DNA of 37,169 nucleotides from Propionivibrio sp. (GCA_029975435.1 JARKPC010000191.1:1-37169), one strand, 5' to 3'. Shown: positions 25,670-34,986, counted from the stretch's first letter. A program made the numbers and translations. The notes: a model not told the origin generated them from the letters alone.

Positions 25670-26452
25670 GTGGACGTACATTTGTATTTTTCTCTCATAC
25701 CCGAGGCATTGATCGCTTCCAATTTGCCTCCGGAACAATTCGGCCAGTACTATGCGACGGGTACGGGATACAAATCCAAGGGGCAGTGTCTGTTCTTCGA
25801 AGTCGATCCCGCGTTTCGTAGTGATTACTTTGATATTCCCACGGCCATCGAACGGTGCGTCCCGACGCCCGATGGCACGCCCAAGCATTCCGTCTATGTC
25901 TCGGTATACCGGGTTCTTGAACATCTACCGCTGAGCGCAATAGGGAAACTCTACCTGACGACGGCGTATGGGCACACTCTGGAACTGGCGCGCGGAACGT
26001 TGCCTGCCGAAAAAGAGGACTGCCTCCACCTCTATCAGGATCTGGTTCCCGTGAATAGTCTGGTAGTGAGCAATCTGGATCCGGTCAGTTTTTACAACAA
26101 CGTGACCGTCAATCCGTCCAAGTTCATTCGCTTTCCCGGCCTTTTCTTTGTCGAACTGGAACTGGGCGCATTGGCACGCGATCCGGAGAATGGTCCGGCA
26201 AACGATCTTCCCTATTCATTCATCCACCATTTGCGCGAGGCGCTGATGGTTCTCAAACCGGGTGTGGGCGATTCGTCGGTCGCGAAGGAAACCAAATTGG
26301 TGCATCGCGTGCATTCGATGGAGTTCCCATATCGCATGGTGAAGAAGGGCTTCTATATCGGTAACGGGGCCGATTTGGCGTTCTACCCGATGATTTCGCA
26401 TCAGGAACTTCGTGACAAATACAACTCGTGGTGGCGTTCCGCCAACATTTGA
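25670..26452 (+). CDS. Unrecognised 260-residue protein upstream of the pyrophosphatase
   Basis: I do not recognise the family. From GTG 25670 it has 260 residues, no signal peptide and no membrane helix, so it is likely cytoplasmic. It is rich in aromatic residues (FGQYYATGTGY, YSFIHHLREAL, the C-terminal NSWWRSANI) and looks like one compact mixed alpha/beta domain. The stretch YVSVYRVLEHLPLSAIGKLYLTTAYG is followed by VPVNSLVVSNLDPVSFYNN. The start has a GGAGG site. It ends 47 bases before the pyrophosphatase gene and could be co-transcribed with it. Base composition is AT-richer than the mla and his genes on either side. Coding potential is well supported; function is unknown. Confidence 0.7.
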   Translation: MDVHLYFSLIPEALIASNLPPEQFGQYYATGTGYKSKGQCLFFEVDPAFRSDYFDIPTAIERCVPTPDGTPKHSVYVSVYRVLEHLPLSAIGKLYLTTAYGHTLELARGTLPAEKEDCLHLYQDLVPVNSLVVSNLDPVSFYNNVTVNPSKFIRFPGLFFVELELGALARDPENGPANDLPYSFIHHLREALMVLKPGVGDSSVAKETKLVHRVHSMEFPYRMVKKGFYIGNGADLAFYPMISHQELRDKYNSWWRSANI

Positions 26453-26485
26453 CCCCTTTCGCATTTTTCATCGAAAAGCCATTAT

Positions 26486-26491
26486 AGGAGG
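26486..26491 (+). promoter_or_regulatory. Ribosome-binding site for the TTG start of hppA
   Basis: AGGAGG, a full match to the anti-Shine-Dalgarno core, ends eight bases before TTG 26500. It supports initiation at this rare start codon. Confidence 0.7.
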
Positions 26492-26499
26492 CCATCGTT

Positions 26500-28521
26500 T
26501 TGAACAACTATTTGATCATCGCCACCCTGTCGGGTGTGGTTGCTCTTGTTTTTGCCTATGTGCTGAGCGTCGGGATCGGGAAGGCCGATCCGGGTAATGC
26601 CCGCATGCAGGAAATCGCGGGCTTCATCCACGAAGGAGCCATGGCGTTTCTCTATCGCGAGTATCGCTACCTTTTTGTGTTCATTGCCATCGTTTTCGCG
26701 GTGCTCTCGTTTTTCATCAACTGGCAGACGGCGGTGTGCTTCCTCGGCGGAGCCTGCTGCTCAATCCTGGCCGGATTTTTTGGCATGCAGGTGGCCACCA
26801 AGGCCAACGTACGCACGGCTGCGGCGGCACAGAACGGAATGAGCACGGCGCTCCGTGTCGCTTTTTCCGGCGGGGCCGTCATGGGCATGTCGGTGGCTGG
26901 TCTCGGGATGTTCGGGCTTGGATTTCTCTATCTGCTGTTCGATCAGAATGCCAGCTACATCACCGGGTTCGGTCTGGGTGCCAGCTCCATCGCGTTGTTT
27001 GCGCGCGTTGGCGGTGGCATTTACACGAAGGCCGCGGACGTGGGTGCTGATCTGGTCGGTAAGGTCGAGGCCGGCATTCCTGAGGATGATCCCCGCAACC
27101 CTGCGGTTATTGCGGACAATGTTGGCGACAACGTGGGCGACGTCGCCGGCATGGGGGCTGACCTTTTCGAGTCCTACGTCGGCTCGATCATCGGCGCCTT
27201 TGCCCTGGGAGCGGTTCTGTTCAAGAATGGCGAGGGAATTCTCTATGTCTTCGCGCTTTGCGGGCTGGGCATTCTTGCGTGCATTATCGGCGTTCTGATT
27301 GCCCGGGCGAGCAAAGGAGACAATCCGCAGGCAGCGCTCAATCTCGGAACCTACGTGGCGGGCGGTATCACCACCGTGGCCGCCGGCGTCCTGAGTCAAC
27401 TGGTTTTTGGAAACCTGAAGGCGTTTGCCGCACTCACCGCCGGTCTTATTGCCGGTATGGCCATTGGCAAGATCACCGAAATCTACACCTCAGGCGATTA
27501 TCGTTTCGTCAAGAATATTGCCCGACAGTCCGAGACCGGTCCGGCGACCACGCTGATCTCCGGGATGGCGACCGGGATGTATTCCACCATGTGGCCGATG
27601 GTGTGCATGTGTGCCGGTATGCTGGTTTCCTTCTATGTAATGGGGGGAGGGCAGGATGCGATGATGGGGCTTTTTGGAATTTCGCTGGCTGCCGTAGGGA
27701 TGCTCTCGATTACCGGCATTACCGTTTCCGTCGATGCGTATGGTCCCATCTCCGACAATGCGGGGGGTATCGCTGAAATGGCGGAAATGCCTCACCGCAT
27801 ACGTGAGATCACCGACAAGCTCGATGCGGTTGGCAATACCACCGCCGCAATAGCCAAAGGCTTTGCCATCGGATCGGCGGCCCTGACGGCACTGGCGCTT
27901 TTTGCGGCGTATGCTCAGGCCGTCGGATTGAAGAGTATCGACTTGCTCAATCCGCTGACTCTGGCCGGGTTGATGCTCGGTGCGATGATACCGTTCCTCT
28001 TCTCGGCGTTGACCATGGATGCGGTTGGCGAAGCCGCTACCGATATGATCGAGGAAGTGCGCCGGCAGTTCCGTACCATTCCAGGCATCATGGAGGGCAA
28101 GGGCAAACCGGACTACGCCAAGTGTGTCGACATTTCCACAGCAGCATCGCTGAAGAAAATGCTGTTGCCCGGTTCTCTGGCCATCGTCCTGCCTTTGGCC
28201 ATGGGCCTGATCCTGGGAACGGCGGCGTTGGCCGGGTTTATTGCCGGGGCGCTGGTGACGGGCGTTTTGCTGGCCATCTTCATGGCCAACTCCGGCGGCG
28301 CCTGGGACAATGCAAAGAAATACATCGAAGGAGGAAATCACGGCGGCAAGGGCAGCTTTGCGCACAAGGCCGCAGTGGTCGGTGATACCGTCGGCGATCC
28401 TTTCAAGGATACTTCCTCGCCCGCGATGAACATCCTGATCAAGCTAATGACGATTGTTTCCCTTGTGTTTGCCCCGGTAATCGTTAAATTTGGCGGGATG
28501 ATCGAAGTATTCATGAAGTGA
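26500..28521 (+). CDS. hppA: Membrane-integral ion-pumping pyrophosphatase, K+-dependent type
   Basis: A 673-residue polytopic enzyme (about 16 helices expected) that hydrolyses cytoplasmic pyrophosphate and pumps H+ or Na+ outward. The active-site motifs are present: [21 protein letters not shown], then [20 protein letters not shown], and near the end [16 protein letters not shown]. At the potassium-determining site it reads [10 protein letters not shown] with A449 and A452, the K+-dependent form; K+-independent enzymes have Lys at the first of these. Pump specificity cannot be read by eye. The start is TTG 26500 with AGGAGG upstream. It ends in a good terminator and, with the preceding gene, separates murA from hisG. 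Confidence 0.94.
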   Translation: MNNYLIIATLSGVVALVFAYVLSVGIGKADPGNARMQEIAGFIHEGAMAFLYREYRYLFVFIAIVFAVLSFFINWQTAVCFLGGACCSILAGFFGMQVATKANVRTAAAAQNGMSTALRVAFSGGAVMGMSVAGLGMFGLGFLYLLFDQNASYITGFGLGASSIALFARVGGGIYTKAADVGADLVGKVEAGIPEDDPRNPAVIADNVGDNVGDVAGMGADLFESYVGSIIGAFALGAVLFKNGEGILYVFALCGLGILACIIGVLIARASKGDNPQAALNLGTYVAGGITTVAAGVLSQLVFGNLKAFAALTAGLIAGMAIGKITEIYTSGDYRFVKNIARQSETGPATTLISGMATGMYSTMWPMVCMCAGMLVSFYVMGGGQDAMMGLFGISLAAVGMLSITGITVSVDAYGPISDNAGGIAEMAEMPHRIREITDKLDAVGNTTAAIAKGFAIGSAALTALALFAAYAQAVGLKSIDLLNPLTLAGLMLGAMIPFLFSALTMDAVGEAATDMIEEVRRQFRTIPGIMEGKGKPDYAKCVDISTAASLKKMLLPGSLAIVLPLAMGLILGTAALAGFIAGALVTGVLLAIFMANSGGAWDNAKKYIEGGNHGGKGSFAHKAAVVGDTVGDPFKDTSSPAMNILIKLMTIVSLVFAPVIVKFGGMIEVFMK

Positions 28522-28546
28522 GTTGCGTGCAGCATTGCTAGCGAAG

Positions 28547-28575
28547 AAGGCTCCGGCAAATAGCGGGGCCTTTTT
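28547..28575 (+). terminator. Terminator after hppA
   Basis: A 9-bp stem (AAGGCTCCG 28547-28555 with CGGGGCCTT 28564-28572, one G-T pair) has an 8-base loop and runs into a tract of T to 28575. It lies 26 bases after the hppA stop. Confidence 0.85.
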
Positions 28576-28639
28576 CGTATCTTTTTCGCCCCGTGTCTGT
28601 CGCCTGTGGTCACTGCTGGGTAGCGTGTATCCCGCAGCG

Positions 28640-28668
28640 CATCGTTCGCTCTGGGGTTACGGTAGAAT
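28640..28668 (+). promoter_or_regulatory. Candidate promoter of hisG-hisD
   Basis: TAGAAT (28663-28668, 5 of 6 to the -10 consensus) is preceded by GGGGTTACGG and followed by CGCGCTTTT, closely like the block before mlaF. No good -35 is seen. Transcription would start near 28675, some 20 bases before the hisG GTG. Confidence 0.45.
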
Positions 28669-28696
28669 CGCGCTTTTATCAAGCAGGAAATTTGCC

Positions 28697-29341
28697 GTGG
28701 ATGGCATCACCATAGCCCTTTCGAAGGGGCGAATCTTTGAAGAAACCTTGCCGTTGCTGGCCGCGGCCGGTATTGAGCCTCTTGAAAACCCGGAGACTTC
28801 GCGCAAGCTGATCATTCCGACCAACCGCGAGGATGTGCGGGTGGTCATCGTGCGAGCTACGGATGCGCCGACTTACGTGCAATATGGCGCGGCGGACATC
28901 GGCGTGGCCGGGAAGGACGTTCTGATCGAAAACGGGGGCGAAGGGTTGTACCAGCCGCTCGATCTGAAAATTGCCAAATGCCGGATGATGGTGGCGATTC
29001 CTGCCGGGTTCGATTACGAAAACGCTGTGCGTCAGGGCGCGCGGCTCAAGGTTGCGACCAAGTACATCAATATTGCCCGCGAGCATTTTGCGGCCAAAGG
29101 GGTACACGTCGATCTGATCAAGCTCTATGGCTCGATGGAACTCGCGCCGCTTGCTGGTCTGGCCGATGCGATTGTCGATCTCGTATCGACGGGAGGGACG
29201 CTGAAAGCCAACAATCTGGTGGCCGTGGAACACATCATCGATATTTCGTCGCGCCTGATTGTCAACCAGGCGGCGCTGAAGCTCAAGCGCGAGAAGCTGG
29301 TACCGATCATGGACGCCATTGCCAAGGCAGTCGGGCCGTGA
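28697..29341 (+). CDS. hisG: ATP phosphoribosyltransferase, short form
   Basis: Catalyses the first step of histidine synthesis, joining ATP and PRPP. The protein has 214 residues from GTG 28697, the short HisG form without the C-terminal regulatory domain. Short HisG needs HisZ as regulatory partner; no hisZ is in the window. Visible family stretches are [32 protein letters not shown], and the PRPP-binding [15 protein letters not shown]. The in-frame upstream extension to 28523 is rejected because it crosses the hppA terminator and promoter region. CAGGAAA lies before the GTG. The stop overlaps hisD as GTGA. Confidence 0.94.
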   Translation: MDGITIALSKGRIFEETLPLLAAAGIEPLENPETSRKLIIPTNREDVRVVIVRATDAPTYVQYGAADIGVAGKDVLIENGGEGLYQPLDLKIAKCRMMVAIPAGFDYENAVRQGARLKVATKYINIAREHFAAKGVHVDLIKLYGSMELAPLAGLADAIVDLVSTGGTLKANNLVAVEHIIDISSRLIVNQAALKLKREKLVPIMDAIAKAVGP

Positions 29342-30651
29342 TCGCCATCAAGCGTTTTGCCAGCGTCGACGCCGATTTCGAGAAAAGGCTCGATGCGCTG
29401 CTCGCCTTTGAAGGAGCGCAGGACGCTTCGGTCGACCAGGCAGTCGCCGCCATCCTGGCGGACGTCAAGGCGAGGGGCGATGAGGCTGTTGTGGACTACA
29501 CCAATCGTTTCGATCGATTGTCCGTCCAATCGCTGGCCGAACTCGAGCTGTCGCAAGGCGAACTACGGCGTGCACTGGACGGCTTGCCGCTGGAACAACG
29601 GACGGCGCTTGAGTCTGCAGCGCAACGCATTACGGCGTATCACCAACGTCAGCCGCTATCAAGCTGGCAATATGAGGAAGGCGACGCGGAACTGGCCGGT
29701 ACTCTGCTTGGACAGAAAGTGACCCCTCTCGACCGCGTCGGCCTTTACGTGCCTGGCGGCAAGGCGGCCTACCCTTCGTCTGTGCTGATGAATGCCATTC
29801 CAGCGAAAGTGGCAGGGGTCGGGGAACTGATAATGGTTGTGCCGACCCCGGGTGGAGAGCGCAACCCCTTGGTTCTGGCCGCCGCAGCGCTGGCCGGCGT
29901 CGATCGCGTCTTCTGCATAGGCGGAGCCCAGGCCGTCGGCGCACTGGCCTACGGGACGCAGACCGTTCCGCAGGTCGACAAGATCGTCGGGCCTGGGAAT
30001 GCCTATGTTGCTGCGGCAAAGCGTCGCGTTTTCGGCGTAGTCGGAATCGATATGGTGGCCGGTCCCTCGGAGATTCTGGTGATCTGCGATGGCCGTACGG
30101 ATCCGGATTGGGTGGCGATGGACCTGTTTTCGCAGGCCGAGCACGACGAACTGGCACAGTCCATCCTGCTTTGTCCCGATGCGGACTACATTGGCCGAGT
30201 GGTAGAGGCGATCGAGAAGCTGCTGCCTACCATGCCGCGCAAGGAGATCATTCGTTGCGCGCTGGAGACACGCGGAGCACTGATTCAGGTGAGGGATCTT
30301 GAAGAGGCCTGTGCCATCTCCAATCGCATTGCTCCAGAGCACCTCGAGCTTTCGCTTGCAGATGCGGATCGCTGGGTCGGCAAGATCCGCAATGCCGGCG
30401 CAATCTTCATAGGACCCTATGCCTCTGAGTCGCTGGGGGATTACTGCGCCGGACCGAACCACGTTCTCCCGACTTCCGGCAGTGCGCGCTTCTCGTCGCC
30501 GCTCGGCGTCTACGATTTTCAGAAACGCAGTAGCCTGATACGTGTTTCGCCGGAGGGGGCGCGGGTGCTTGGCCGGGTCGCTTCCGTCCTCGCTCAGGGC
30601 GAAGGTCTTCCCGCCCATGCCCGATCGGCTTCCCTTCGAGTCGAGTCCTGA
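29338..30651 (+). CDS. hisD: Histidinol dehydrogenase
   Basis: Carries out the last two oxidations, histidinol to histidine, with NAD+ and zinc. The protein has 437 residues from GTG 29338. Visible motifs are [40 protein letters not shown], the zinc-ligand segment LFSQAEHDE (Gln and His), the catalytic pair in RIAPEHLEL (Glu and His), and [12 protein letters not shown]. The open frame extends far upstream to 28978 within hisG but that part is an out-of-frame shadow; the GTGA overlap with hisG gives the natural start. hisC would normally come next; here a TRAP operon does. Confidence 0.94.
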   Translation: MIAIKRFASVDADFEKRLDALLAFEGAQDASVDQAVAAILADVKARGDEAVVDYTNRFDRLSVQSLAELELSQGELRRALDGLPLEQRTALESAAQRITAYHQRQPLSSWQYEEGDAELAGTLLGQKVTPLDRVGLYVPGGKAAYPSSVLMNAIPAKVAGVGELIMVVPTPGGERNPLVLAAAALAGVDRVFCIGGAQAVGALAYGTQTVPQVDKIVGPGNAYVAAAKRRVFGVVGIDMVAGPSEILVICDGRTDPDWVAMDLFSQAEHDELAQSILLCPDADYIGRVVEAIEKLLPTMPRKEIIRCALETRGALIQVRDLEEACAISNRIAPEHLELSLADADRWVGKIRNAGAIFIGPYASESLGDYCAGPNHVLPTSGSARFSSPLGVYDFQKRSSLIRVSPEGARVLGRVASVLAQGEGLPAHARSASLRVES

Positions 30652-30659
30652 TTTCTGAT

Positions 30660-30685
30660 GCGTAGGCCGGCATCGCCGGCAACGC
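30660..30685 (+). other. Hairpin after hisD without T-run
   Basis: GCCGGC and its copy GCCGGC flank ATC (30666-30680), extended by GCGT and ACGC on the outside. No T tract follows. It may be a weak or Rho-assisted terminator or a 3-prime stabilising hairpin. Confidence 0.4.
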
Positions 30686-30736
30686 GTTCCATCGTTTGTT
30701 CGCTTCCCGCAGCGAAACCGGCATCTGCACGCCCGA

Positions 30737-30788
30737 TAAAAAATTAAGAAAAAAAAGTGTGCACGGCGATAAAATTTTGTTATAAGAT
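30737..30788 (+). promoter_or_regulatory. AT-rich promoter region of the TRAP operon
   Basis: A very A-rich stretch (about 30737-30756) precedes TATAAGATAT at 30781-30790, which contains two overlapping -10-like hexamers. A -35 match is poor (around TGTGCA, 30757-30762). The A-tract could act as an UP element for strong expression of dctP. Confidence 0.4.
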
Positions 30789-30867
30789 ATTTTTTGTGGG
30801 TTAGCCCATGATGTAAAGAAGTTTTCTATCGCTTTCGTTGCATCATCAATCAATTGGAGGGGGTTTC

Positions 30868-31842
30868 ATGAAAAAACGGTTTGGAATGCTTTCAGTGGTG
30901 GCGTTGTCACTCGCTATTTCCGGTTCTGCCATGGCCGCCACGGTTTTGAAACTGGGGCATATTGCCGAGTCGACCAATCCTTACGGCAAGGGCGCGGACC
31001 ACTTCGCTGAACTCGTCAAGCAAAAATCCAAGGGCGATATCGAAATCAAGGTGTTCCCGTCGTCTTCCCTGGGGACGCAAAAGGAACTGATTGAAGGCCT
31101 GATCTACGGCACCGTCGACATGACGCTGACCGGTACCGCCGAACTGGGAACTTTCCAGCCGCAGATGGCCATCTTCGACATGCCGTTCCTGTTCAAGGAC
31201 CGTGCGCACGCTTTCAAAGCCCTGGACACGGTCGGTATGGAACTGGCCAAGCCGCTCGAAGCCAAGGGTCTGAAGATGCTCGGCTACATGGAGAACGGCA
31301 TTCGCCACATGACCAACAACACCCGCCCGATCAAGGCGCCCAGCGACATGAAGGGCCTGAAGATCCGCGTGATGAATAACAAGGTCTATGTCGAGATGAT
31401 GAAGGCCTTGGGTGCTTCGCCGACGCCGATGTCTCTGGCCGAACTCTATTCGGGCATGCAGGCCGGCGTTGTCGACGGTCAGGAAAATCCGAGCGCGCAC
31501 ATTTATACCAAGCGTTTCTTTGAAGTGCAGAAATACGCTTCGCTGACCGGACATGCCTACGCCGCCGAGCCGTTCCTGATCTCCATGGCAACCTGGAAGA
31601 AACTGACGCCCGAACAACAGGCCATCATCCAGTCCGCCGCGACCGAGGCGATCGCCTGGCAGCGCAAACTTTCCGAGGCCGAGGACAGCGAGTTCTGGGA
31701 CAAGATCAAGAAGACGGGCAAGATGGAAGTGATTACGGTTGACCGCAAGCCCTTCATGGATGCCACCGCATCCGTTTACAAGGATCTTGCCAAGACGGTC
31801 GGTCAGGCCAACATCGACAAGATCAGGGCGCTTGAGAATTAA
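30868..31842 (+). CDS. dctP: TRAP transporter solute-binding protein (DctP family)
   Basis: A 324-residue periplasmic binding protein for an organic acid. The signal peptide is cleaved after about residue 23 (SGSAMA). The mature part has the DctP pattern: AESTNPYGKGADHFAELV, then GTQKELIEGLIYGTVDM. The carboxylate-binding arginine R167 lies in GLKIRVMNN, followed by TPMSLAELYSGMQAGVVDGQ. The start is ATG 30868 with GGAGG at 30856-30860; the in-frame ATG at 30838 has no such site. The ligand is not readable; C4-dicarboxylates, other organic acids or sugar acids are all possible. Confidence 0.93.
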   Translation: MKKRFGMLSVVALSLAISGSAMAATVLKLGHIAESTNPYGKGADHFAELVKQKSKGDIEIKVFPSSSLGTQKELIEGLIYGTVDMTLTGTAELGTFQPQMAIFDMPFLFKDRAHAFKALDTVGMELAKPLEAKGLKMLGYMENGIRHMTNNTRPIKAPSDMKGLKIRVMNNKVYVEMMKALGASPTPMSLAELYSGMQAGVVDGQENPSAHIYTKRFFEVQKYASLTGHAYAAEPFLISMATWKKLTPEQQAIIQSAATEAIAWQRKLSEAEDSEFWDKIKKTGKMEVITVDRKPFMDATASVYKDLAKTVGQANIDKIRALEN

Positions 31843-31857
31843 GAGTGCTGGTTCAGG

Positions 31858-31890
31858 AACCCGGGCAGTATCGCTGTCCGGGTTTTTTTT
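31858..31890 (+). terminator. Terminator/attenuator between dctP and dctQ
   Basis: An 11-bp stem (AACCCGGGCAG 31858-31868 with CTGTCCGGGTT 31874-31884, one G-T pair), a 5-base loop and a run of T to 31890 lie between dctP and dctQ. Placed here it would end most transcripts after dctP and let a few continue into the permease genes. Confidence 0.88.
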
Positions 31891-31905
31891 GCAGGAGGGA
31901 AAACA

Positions 31906-32403
31906 ATGCTGGATACAATTTTAGGCAAGGTGAGATCGGTCCTGTACTGGTTCTCGTTCGTCGCCATGATGGTCATGCTGGTGACGATTTTCGCGCAGGT
32001 CATTACGCGCTACGGATTCGGATACACCGCCGAGTGGTCGGAGGAGCTGGCGCGCTATCTGTTCGTCTATGTGGTCTTCCTTGGATCGGCGCTGATCATG
32101 GGCGAGTCGGGTCATCTGGCGGTAGAGTTCCTGCCGAATCATTTCAAGGGAACCATCATCGGAAAGCTGCTGACACTGCTCTCGCTGGTCTGCGGGTACG
32201 TGTTCGTGGGTATTCTTTTCTTCCAGGGGTCCAAGATGACGCAGGTCATGACCTTCCAAACGTCGCCCGGGCTGGAAATCTCGATGAGCTACATTTATGT
32301 CGTCATCCCGATCAGTGCCACGCTGATGCTGCTCTACCTGATCCGGGACACCCTCCGGTTCATTAAGGGCGAAGAAGTCAAGCACGAAGAAGTTCACAGT
32401 TAA
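31906..32403 (+). CDS. dctQ: TRAP transporter small permease (DctQ family)
   Basis: A 165-residue inner-membrane protein with four predicted helices, pairing with DctM. The family pattern is visible in VITRYGFGYTAEWSEELARYLFVYVVFLG and in the following GESGHLAVEFLP. AGGAGG (31893-31898) sits before ATG 31906. It lies just past the attenuator hairpin and 14 bases before dctM. Confidence 0.92.
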   Translation: MLDTILGKVRSVLYWFSFVAMMVMLVTIFAQVITRYGFGYTAEWSEELARYLFVYVVFLGSALIMGESGHLAVEFLPNHFKGTIIGKLLTLLSLVCGYVFVGILFFQGSKMTQVMTFQTSPGLEISMSYIYVVIPISATLMLLYLIRDTLRFIKGEEVKHEEVHS

Positions 32404-32417
32404 TCGGGGGATAAAGC

Positions 32418-33692
32418 ATGGATTACGTATTGTTGGCCGTTTTTCTCGGCCTGACTTTTCTCGGGGTGCCGGTCGCCTTCACGCTGGCTCTTTCAGTGGC
32501 GACGATCCTGGTGTTCTTTATCGACAAGCCGCTGGTCATGGTCACGCAGATCATGTTCTCCGGCATCGATTCATTTTCCTTCATGGCGGTGCCGTTCTTC
32601 ATGCTGGCCGGATCGTTCATGTCGGCCGGCGGTGTGACGCAGCGACTGGTCAACTTCTCGCAGGCACTCGTGGGGTCTTTCCGCGGCGGTCTGGCGCAGA
32701 CGGTGTCGGTATCCGGTTGCTTCTTTGCGGCAATTTCAGGTTCATCCGCGGCGACGACTGCGGCGCTGGGAACGACCATGGTTAACGCCATGGAGAAGAA
32801 AGGCTATGGTCGCGAGTGGGCCACCGGCGTGGTGGCGTCGAGCGGCGTTGTCGGAATCGTCATTCCGCCGTCCATTACCATGGTCGTTTTTGGTGTTATC
32901 GGCGACGTGTCGATCGGCGACATGTTCGTGGGAGGCTTCATTCCCGGGATCATGATGGGCATCTCCATGATGATCGTGAGCTGGTATCTGGCCAAGAAGC
33001 GCGGTATCGAGGCGGATGGCGAATTCTCGATCGTCAATGTCGCAAAAGCCTTCAAGGAATCGTTCTTTGCCCTGATGACGCCAGTGATCATCATCGGCGG
33101 GATCTATGGCGGCATCTTCACGCCGACCGAGGCCGCGGCCGTCGCCGTGGTGTACGGGATTCTGGTCGGGCTGTTCATTTACAAGGAACTTAAGTTCAGC
33201 GATTTTCCGAAGATCGTCTTCCAGGCGGTCATCGGGACGACCATGATCATGCTGCTGGTCGGCGCTGCCAACGTCTTCGGCTGGATGCTGACCAACCTGC
33301 AGATTCCGCATCGTCTGGGCGAATTCGTGGTGTCGATCACTTCGTCGCCGCTCATGTTCCTGATGGCGCTTAACATACTGCTGCTGATCGCCGGAACCAT
33401 GGTCAATGCCTCGGCGGCGGTGGTTATCCTGACGCCGATCTTCCTGCCGGTGGCCAAGACGCTGGGCATCGACCCGCTGTTCTTCGGTGTGCTGATGGTG
33501 GTCAACCTGGCCATTGGCTGTATCACGCCGCCGGTCGGTCTCGACCTGTTCGTGGCCAGCGCGATTACCAAAGTGCCAATCGAGAGAGTGATGAAGGCGT
33601 CGCTGCCTTATCTCTTCGCTTTGCTGGTGACACTTGTCATCTTGACGCTGTTCCCGTGGTTCATCACTGTTCTGCCAAATGCATTGAGATAA
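32418..33692 (+). CDS. dctM: TRAP transporter large permease (DctM family)
   Basis: A 424-residue polytopic transport subunit that takes substrate from DctP with a Na+ gradient. It has the DctM opening LGVPVAFTLALSVATIL, the conserved AVPFFMLAGSFMSAGGVTQRL, SGSSAATTAALGTTM, then IPPSITMVVFG, and near the end ITPPVGLDLFVASAITKVP. Twelve or so helices are expected. It ends the operon and is followed by two hairpins before the convergent hisC. Confidence 0.93.
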   Translation: MDYVLLAVFLGLTFLGVPVAFTLALSVATILVFFIDKPLVMVTQIMFSGIDSFSFMAVPFFMLAGSFMSAGGVTQRLVNFSQALVGSFRGGLAQTVSVSGCFFAAISGSSAATTAALGTTMVNAMEKKGYGREWATGVVASSGVVGIVIPPSITMVVFGVIGDVSIGDMFVGGFIPGIMMGISMMIVSWYLAKKRGIEADGEFSIVNVAKAFKESFFALMTPVIIIGGIYGGIFTPTEAAAVAVVYGILVGLFIYKELKFSDFPKIVFQAVIGTTMIMLLVGAANVFGWMLTNLQIPHRLGEFVVSITSSPLMFLMALNILLLIAGTMVNASAAVVILTPIFLPVAKTLGIDPLFFGVLMVVNLAIGCITPPVGLDLFVASAITKVPIERVMKASLPYLFALLVTLVILTLFPWFITVLPNALR

Positions 33693-33700
33693 TGGGACGG

Positions 33701-33730
33701 ATCGCCTCGCTGTCATGGGTGAGGCGATTT
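33701..33730 (+). terminator. First hairpin after dctM
   Basis: ATCGCCTC (33701-33708) pairs with GAGGCGAT (33721-33728) around a 12-base loop, followed by only three T (33728-33730). It begins eight bases after the dctM stop and may be a weak terminator. Confidence 0.5.
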
Positions 33731-33735
33731 GTGAA

Positions 33736-33775
33736 AAGCCAAAAGGGGCATGCGCAAGCATGCCCCTTTTGGCTT
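33736..33775. terminator. Perfect 18-bp inverted repeat with GCAA loop between dctM and hisC
   Basis: Positions 33736-33753 pair without mismatch with 33758-33775 around the tetraloop GCAA. The stem carries an A4 and a T4 run inside it and is the same read from either strand. It lies between two convergent genes, so a bidirectional terminator is likely, although on the + strand the bases after the stem are CCGGG, not T. Confidence 0.75.
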
Positions 33776-33789
33776 CCGGGATTGCGGTT

Positions 33790-34866
33790 TCAGCCGATGA
33801 TCTTTCCGAGAGCCTCCGTCAACGCTGCGCATTGTTCGTCGGTGCCAACGGTGATGCGCAGGTGCTGATCGATGCGCGGCAGTCTGAAATGCCGCACGAT
33901 GACGCTGCGTTCCCTCAAGTCTGCCATCAGTCTGCCCGCATCGTGCTGCGGGTGGCGGACAAAAATGAAGTTGGCCGCCGACGGCAGAACTTCGAATCCG
34001 AGCCCGTGCAATTCGGTGACGAGGGTCGTACGACTGTTCATCACCGCCTGCCGTGTTGTCTCGAGATGCGCCTTGTCCTCCAGGGCCGCTGTTGCTCCGG
34101 CGATGGCCAGGCGGTCGAGAGGATACGAGTTGAAGCTGTTCTTGATACGTTCCAGCGCCTCGATAAGCGCCGGGTCGCCGACCGCATAGCCGACACGCAG
34201 GCCGGCGAGCGAATGTGATTTGGAGAGCGTGCGGACTACCAGCAGGTTGCGGTAGCGATTGATCAGGCCGATGGCGGTTTCTCCGCCAAAGTCGATATAG
34301 GCTTCGTCGATGACCACCACGGACTGCGGGTGGGCCGCAACGAGTCGTTCGATCTCGATGAGCGGCAGCAGATGTCCGGTCGGTGCGTTGGGATTGGCGA
34401 TGATGATGCCGCCATTTTCCCGTGCGTAATCGTCAACGCGTATCGCAAAGTTGTCATCCAGTGGAATGGAAACGCGGTCGATGCCGTGCAGTTCGCAATA
34501 GACGGGATAAAAACTGTAGGTAATGTCAGGCAGCAGGATCGGCTTGTCGTGCTTGAGCAATGCCATGAAGGCGTGGGCCAGAACCTCGTCGGAACCGTTT
34601 CCGACAAACACCTGTGCTGTCGTCAGCGAGAACTCCGCAAAATGGTCGGCAATGGCCTGTTTCAGGCGATCGGCATTAGGGTCCGGGTACAGGCGCAGCG
34701 ATGCGCCGTCTGCCCCGATCTCAGCCTGCATTGCGGCAACGGCCCTTGGTGAGGGCGGATAGGGATTCTCGTTGGTGTTCAGCTTGACCAGATTGGCCAG
34801 TTTCGGCTGCTCCCCCGGGGTATAGGGAGTCAGGCTGTGAACAAGAGGGCTCCAGTAGTGGCTCAT
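33790..34866 (-). CDS. hisC: Histidinol-phosphate aminotransferase
   Basis: A PLP enzyme converting imidazole acetol phosphate to histidinol phosphate. The protein has 358 residues from ATG 34866, beginning [15 protein letters not shown] as in many betaproteobacterial HisC. The PLP lysine is K216 in [13 protein letters not shown]-terminal [22 protein letters not shown] and [10 protein letters not shown] are conserved. An in-frame TTG at 34878 is less likely. It is on the opposite strand to the other his genes, convergent with dctM and divergent from hisB, whereas it normally lies between hisD and hisB in the same direction. Confidence 0.93.
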   Translation of the reverse strand: MSHYWSPLVHSLTPYTPGEQPKLANLVKLNTNENPYPPSPRAVAAMQAEIGADGASLRLYPDPNADRLKQAIADHFAEFSLTTAQVFVGNGSDEVLAHAFMALLKHDKPILLPDITYSFYPVYCELHGIDRVSIPLDDNFAIRVDDYARENGGIIIANPNAPTGHLLPLIEIERLVAAHPQSVVVIDEAYIDFGGETAIGLINRYRNLLVVRTLSKSHSLAGLRVGYAVGDPALIEALERIKNSFNSYPLDRLAIAGATAALEDKAHLETTRQAVMNSRTTLVTELHGLGFEVLPSAANFIFVRHPQHDAGRLMADLRERSVIVRHFRLPRIDQHLRITVGTDEQCAALTEALGKIIG

Positions 34867-34938
34867 GGCGGCGTGCAAGGTCGGGTGCAGAACAAGCGCT
34901 AGATGGTATCATGCGGGGCTGGCGATTGATCCTGGCTG

Positions 34939-34967
34939 CGTGATCGGCGGCCTGAAACCGAGATAAT
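34939..34967 (+). promoter_or_regulatory. Possible promoter of hisB-hisH-hisA-hisF
   Basis: GATAAT at 34962-34967 matches the -10 consensus in 5 of 6 positions; the -35 at 17-base spacing (CGTGAT) is poor. A promoter is needed here because hisB now follows a divergent gene. Confidence 0.3.
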
Positions 34968-34986
34968 CGAGTAAGTACACGACATC

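Noticed and set aside
28978..29337. Upstream extension of the hisD frame
   Set aside because: Lies wholly within hisG in another frame and does not resemble HisD; the GTGA junction at 29338 is the natural start.
30660..30685. Hairpin after hisD as an intrinsic terminator
   Set aside because: Three-base inner loop and no T tract; kept only as a hairpin of uncertain role.
32742..33761. 339-codon open frame on the - strand opposite dctM
   Set aside because: His/Asp/Arg-rich complement of a membrane-protein gene; it also runs through the long inverted repeat.
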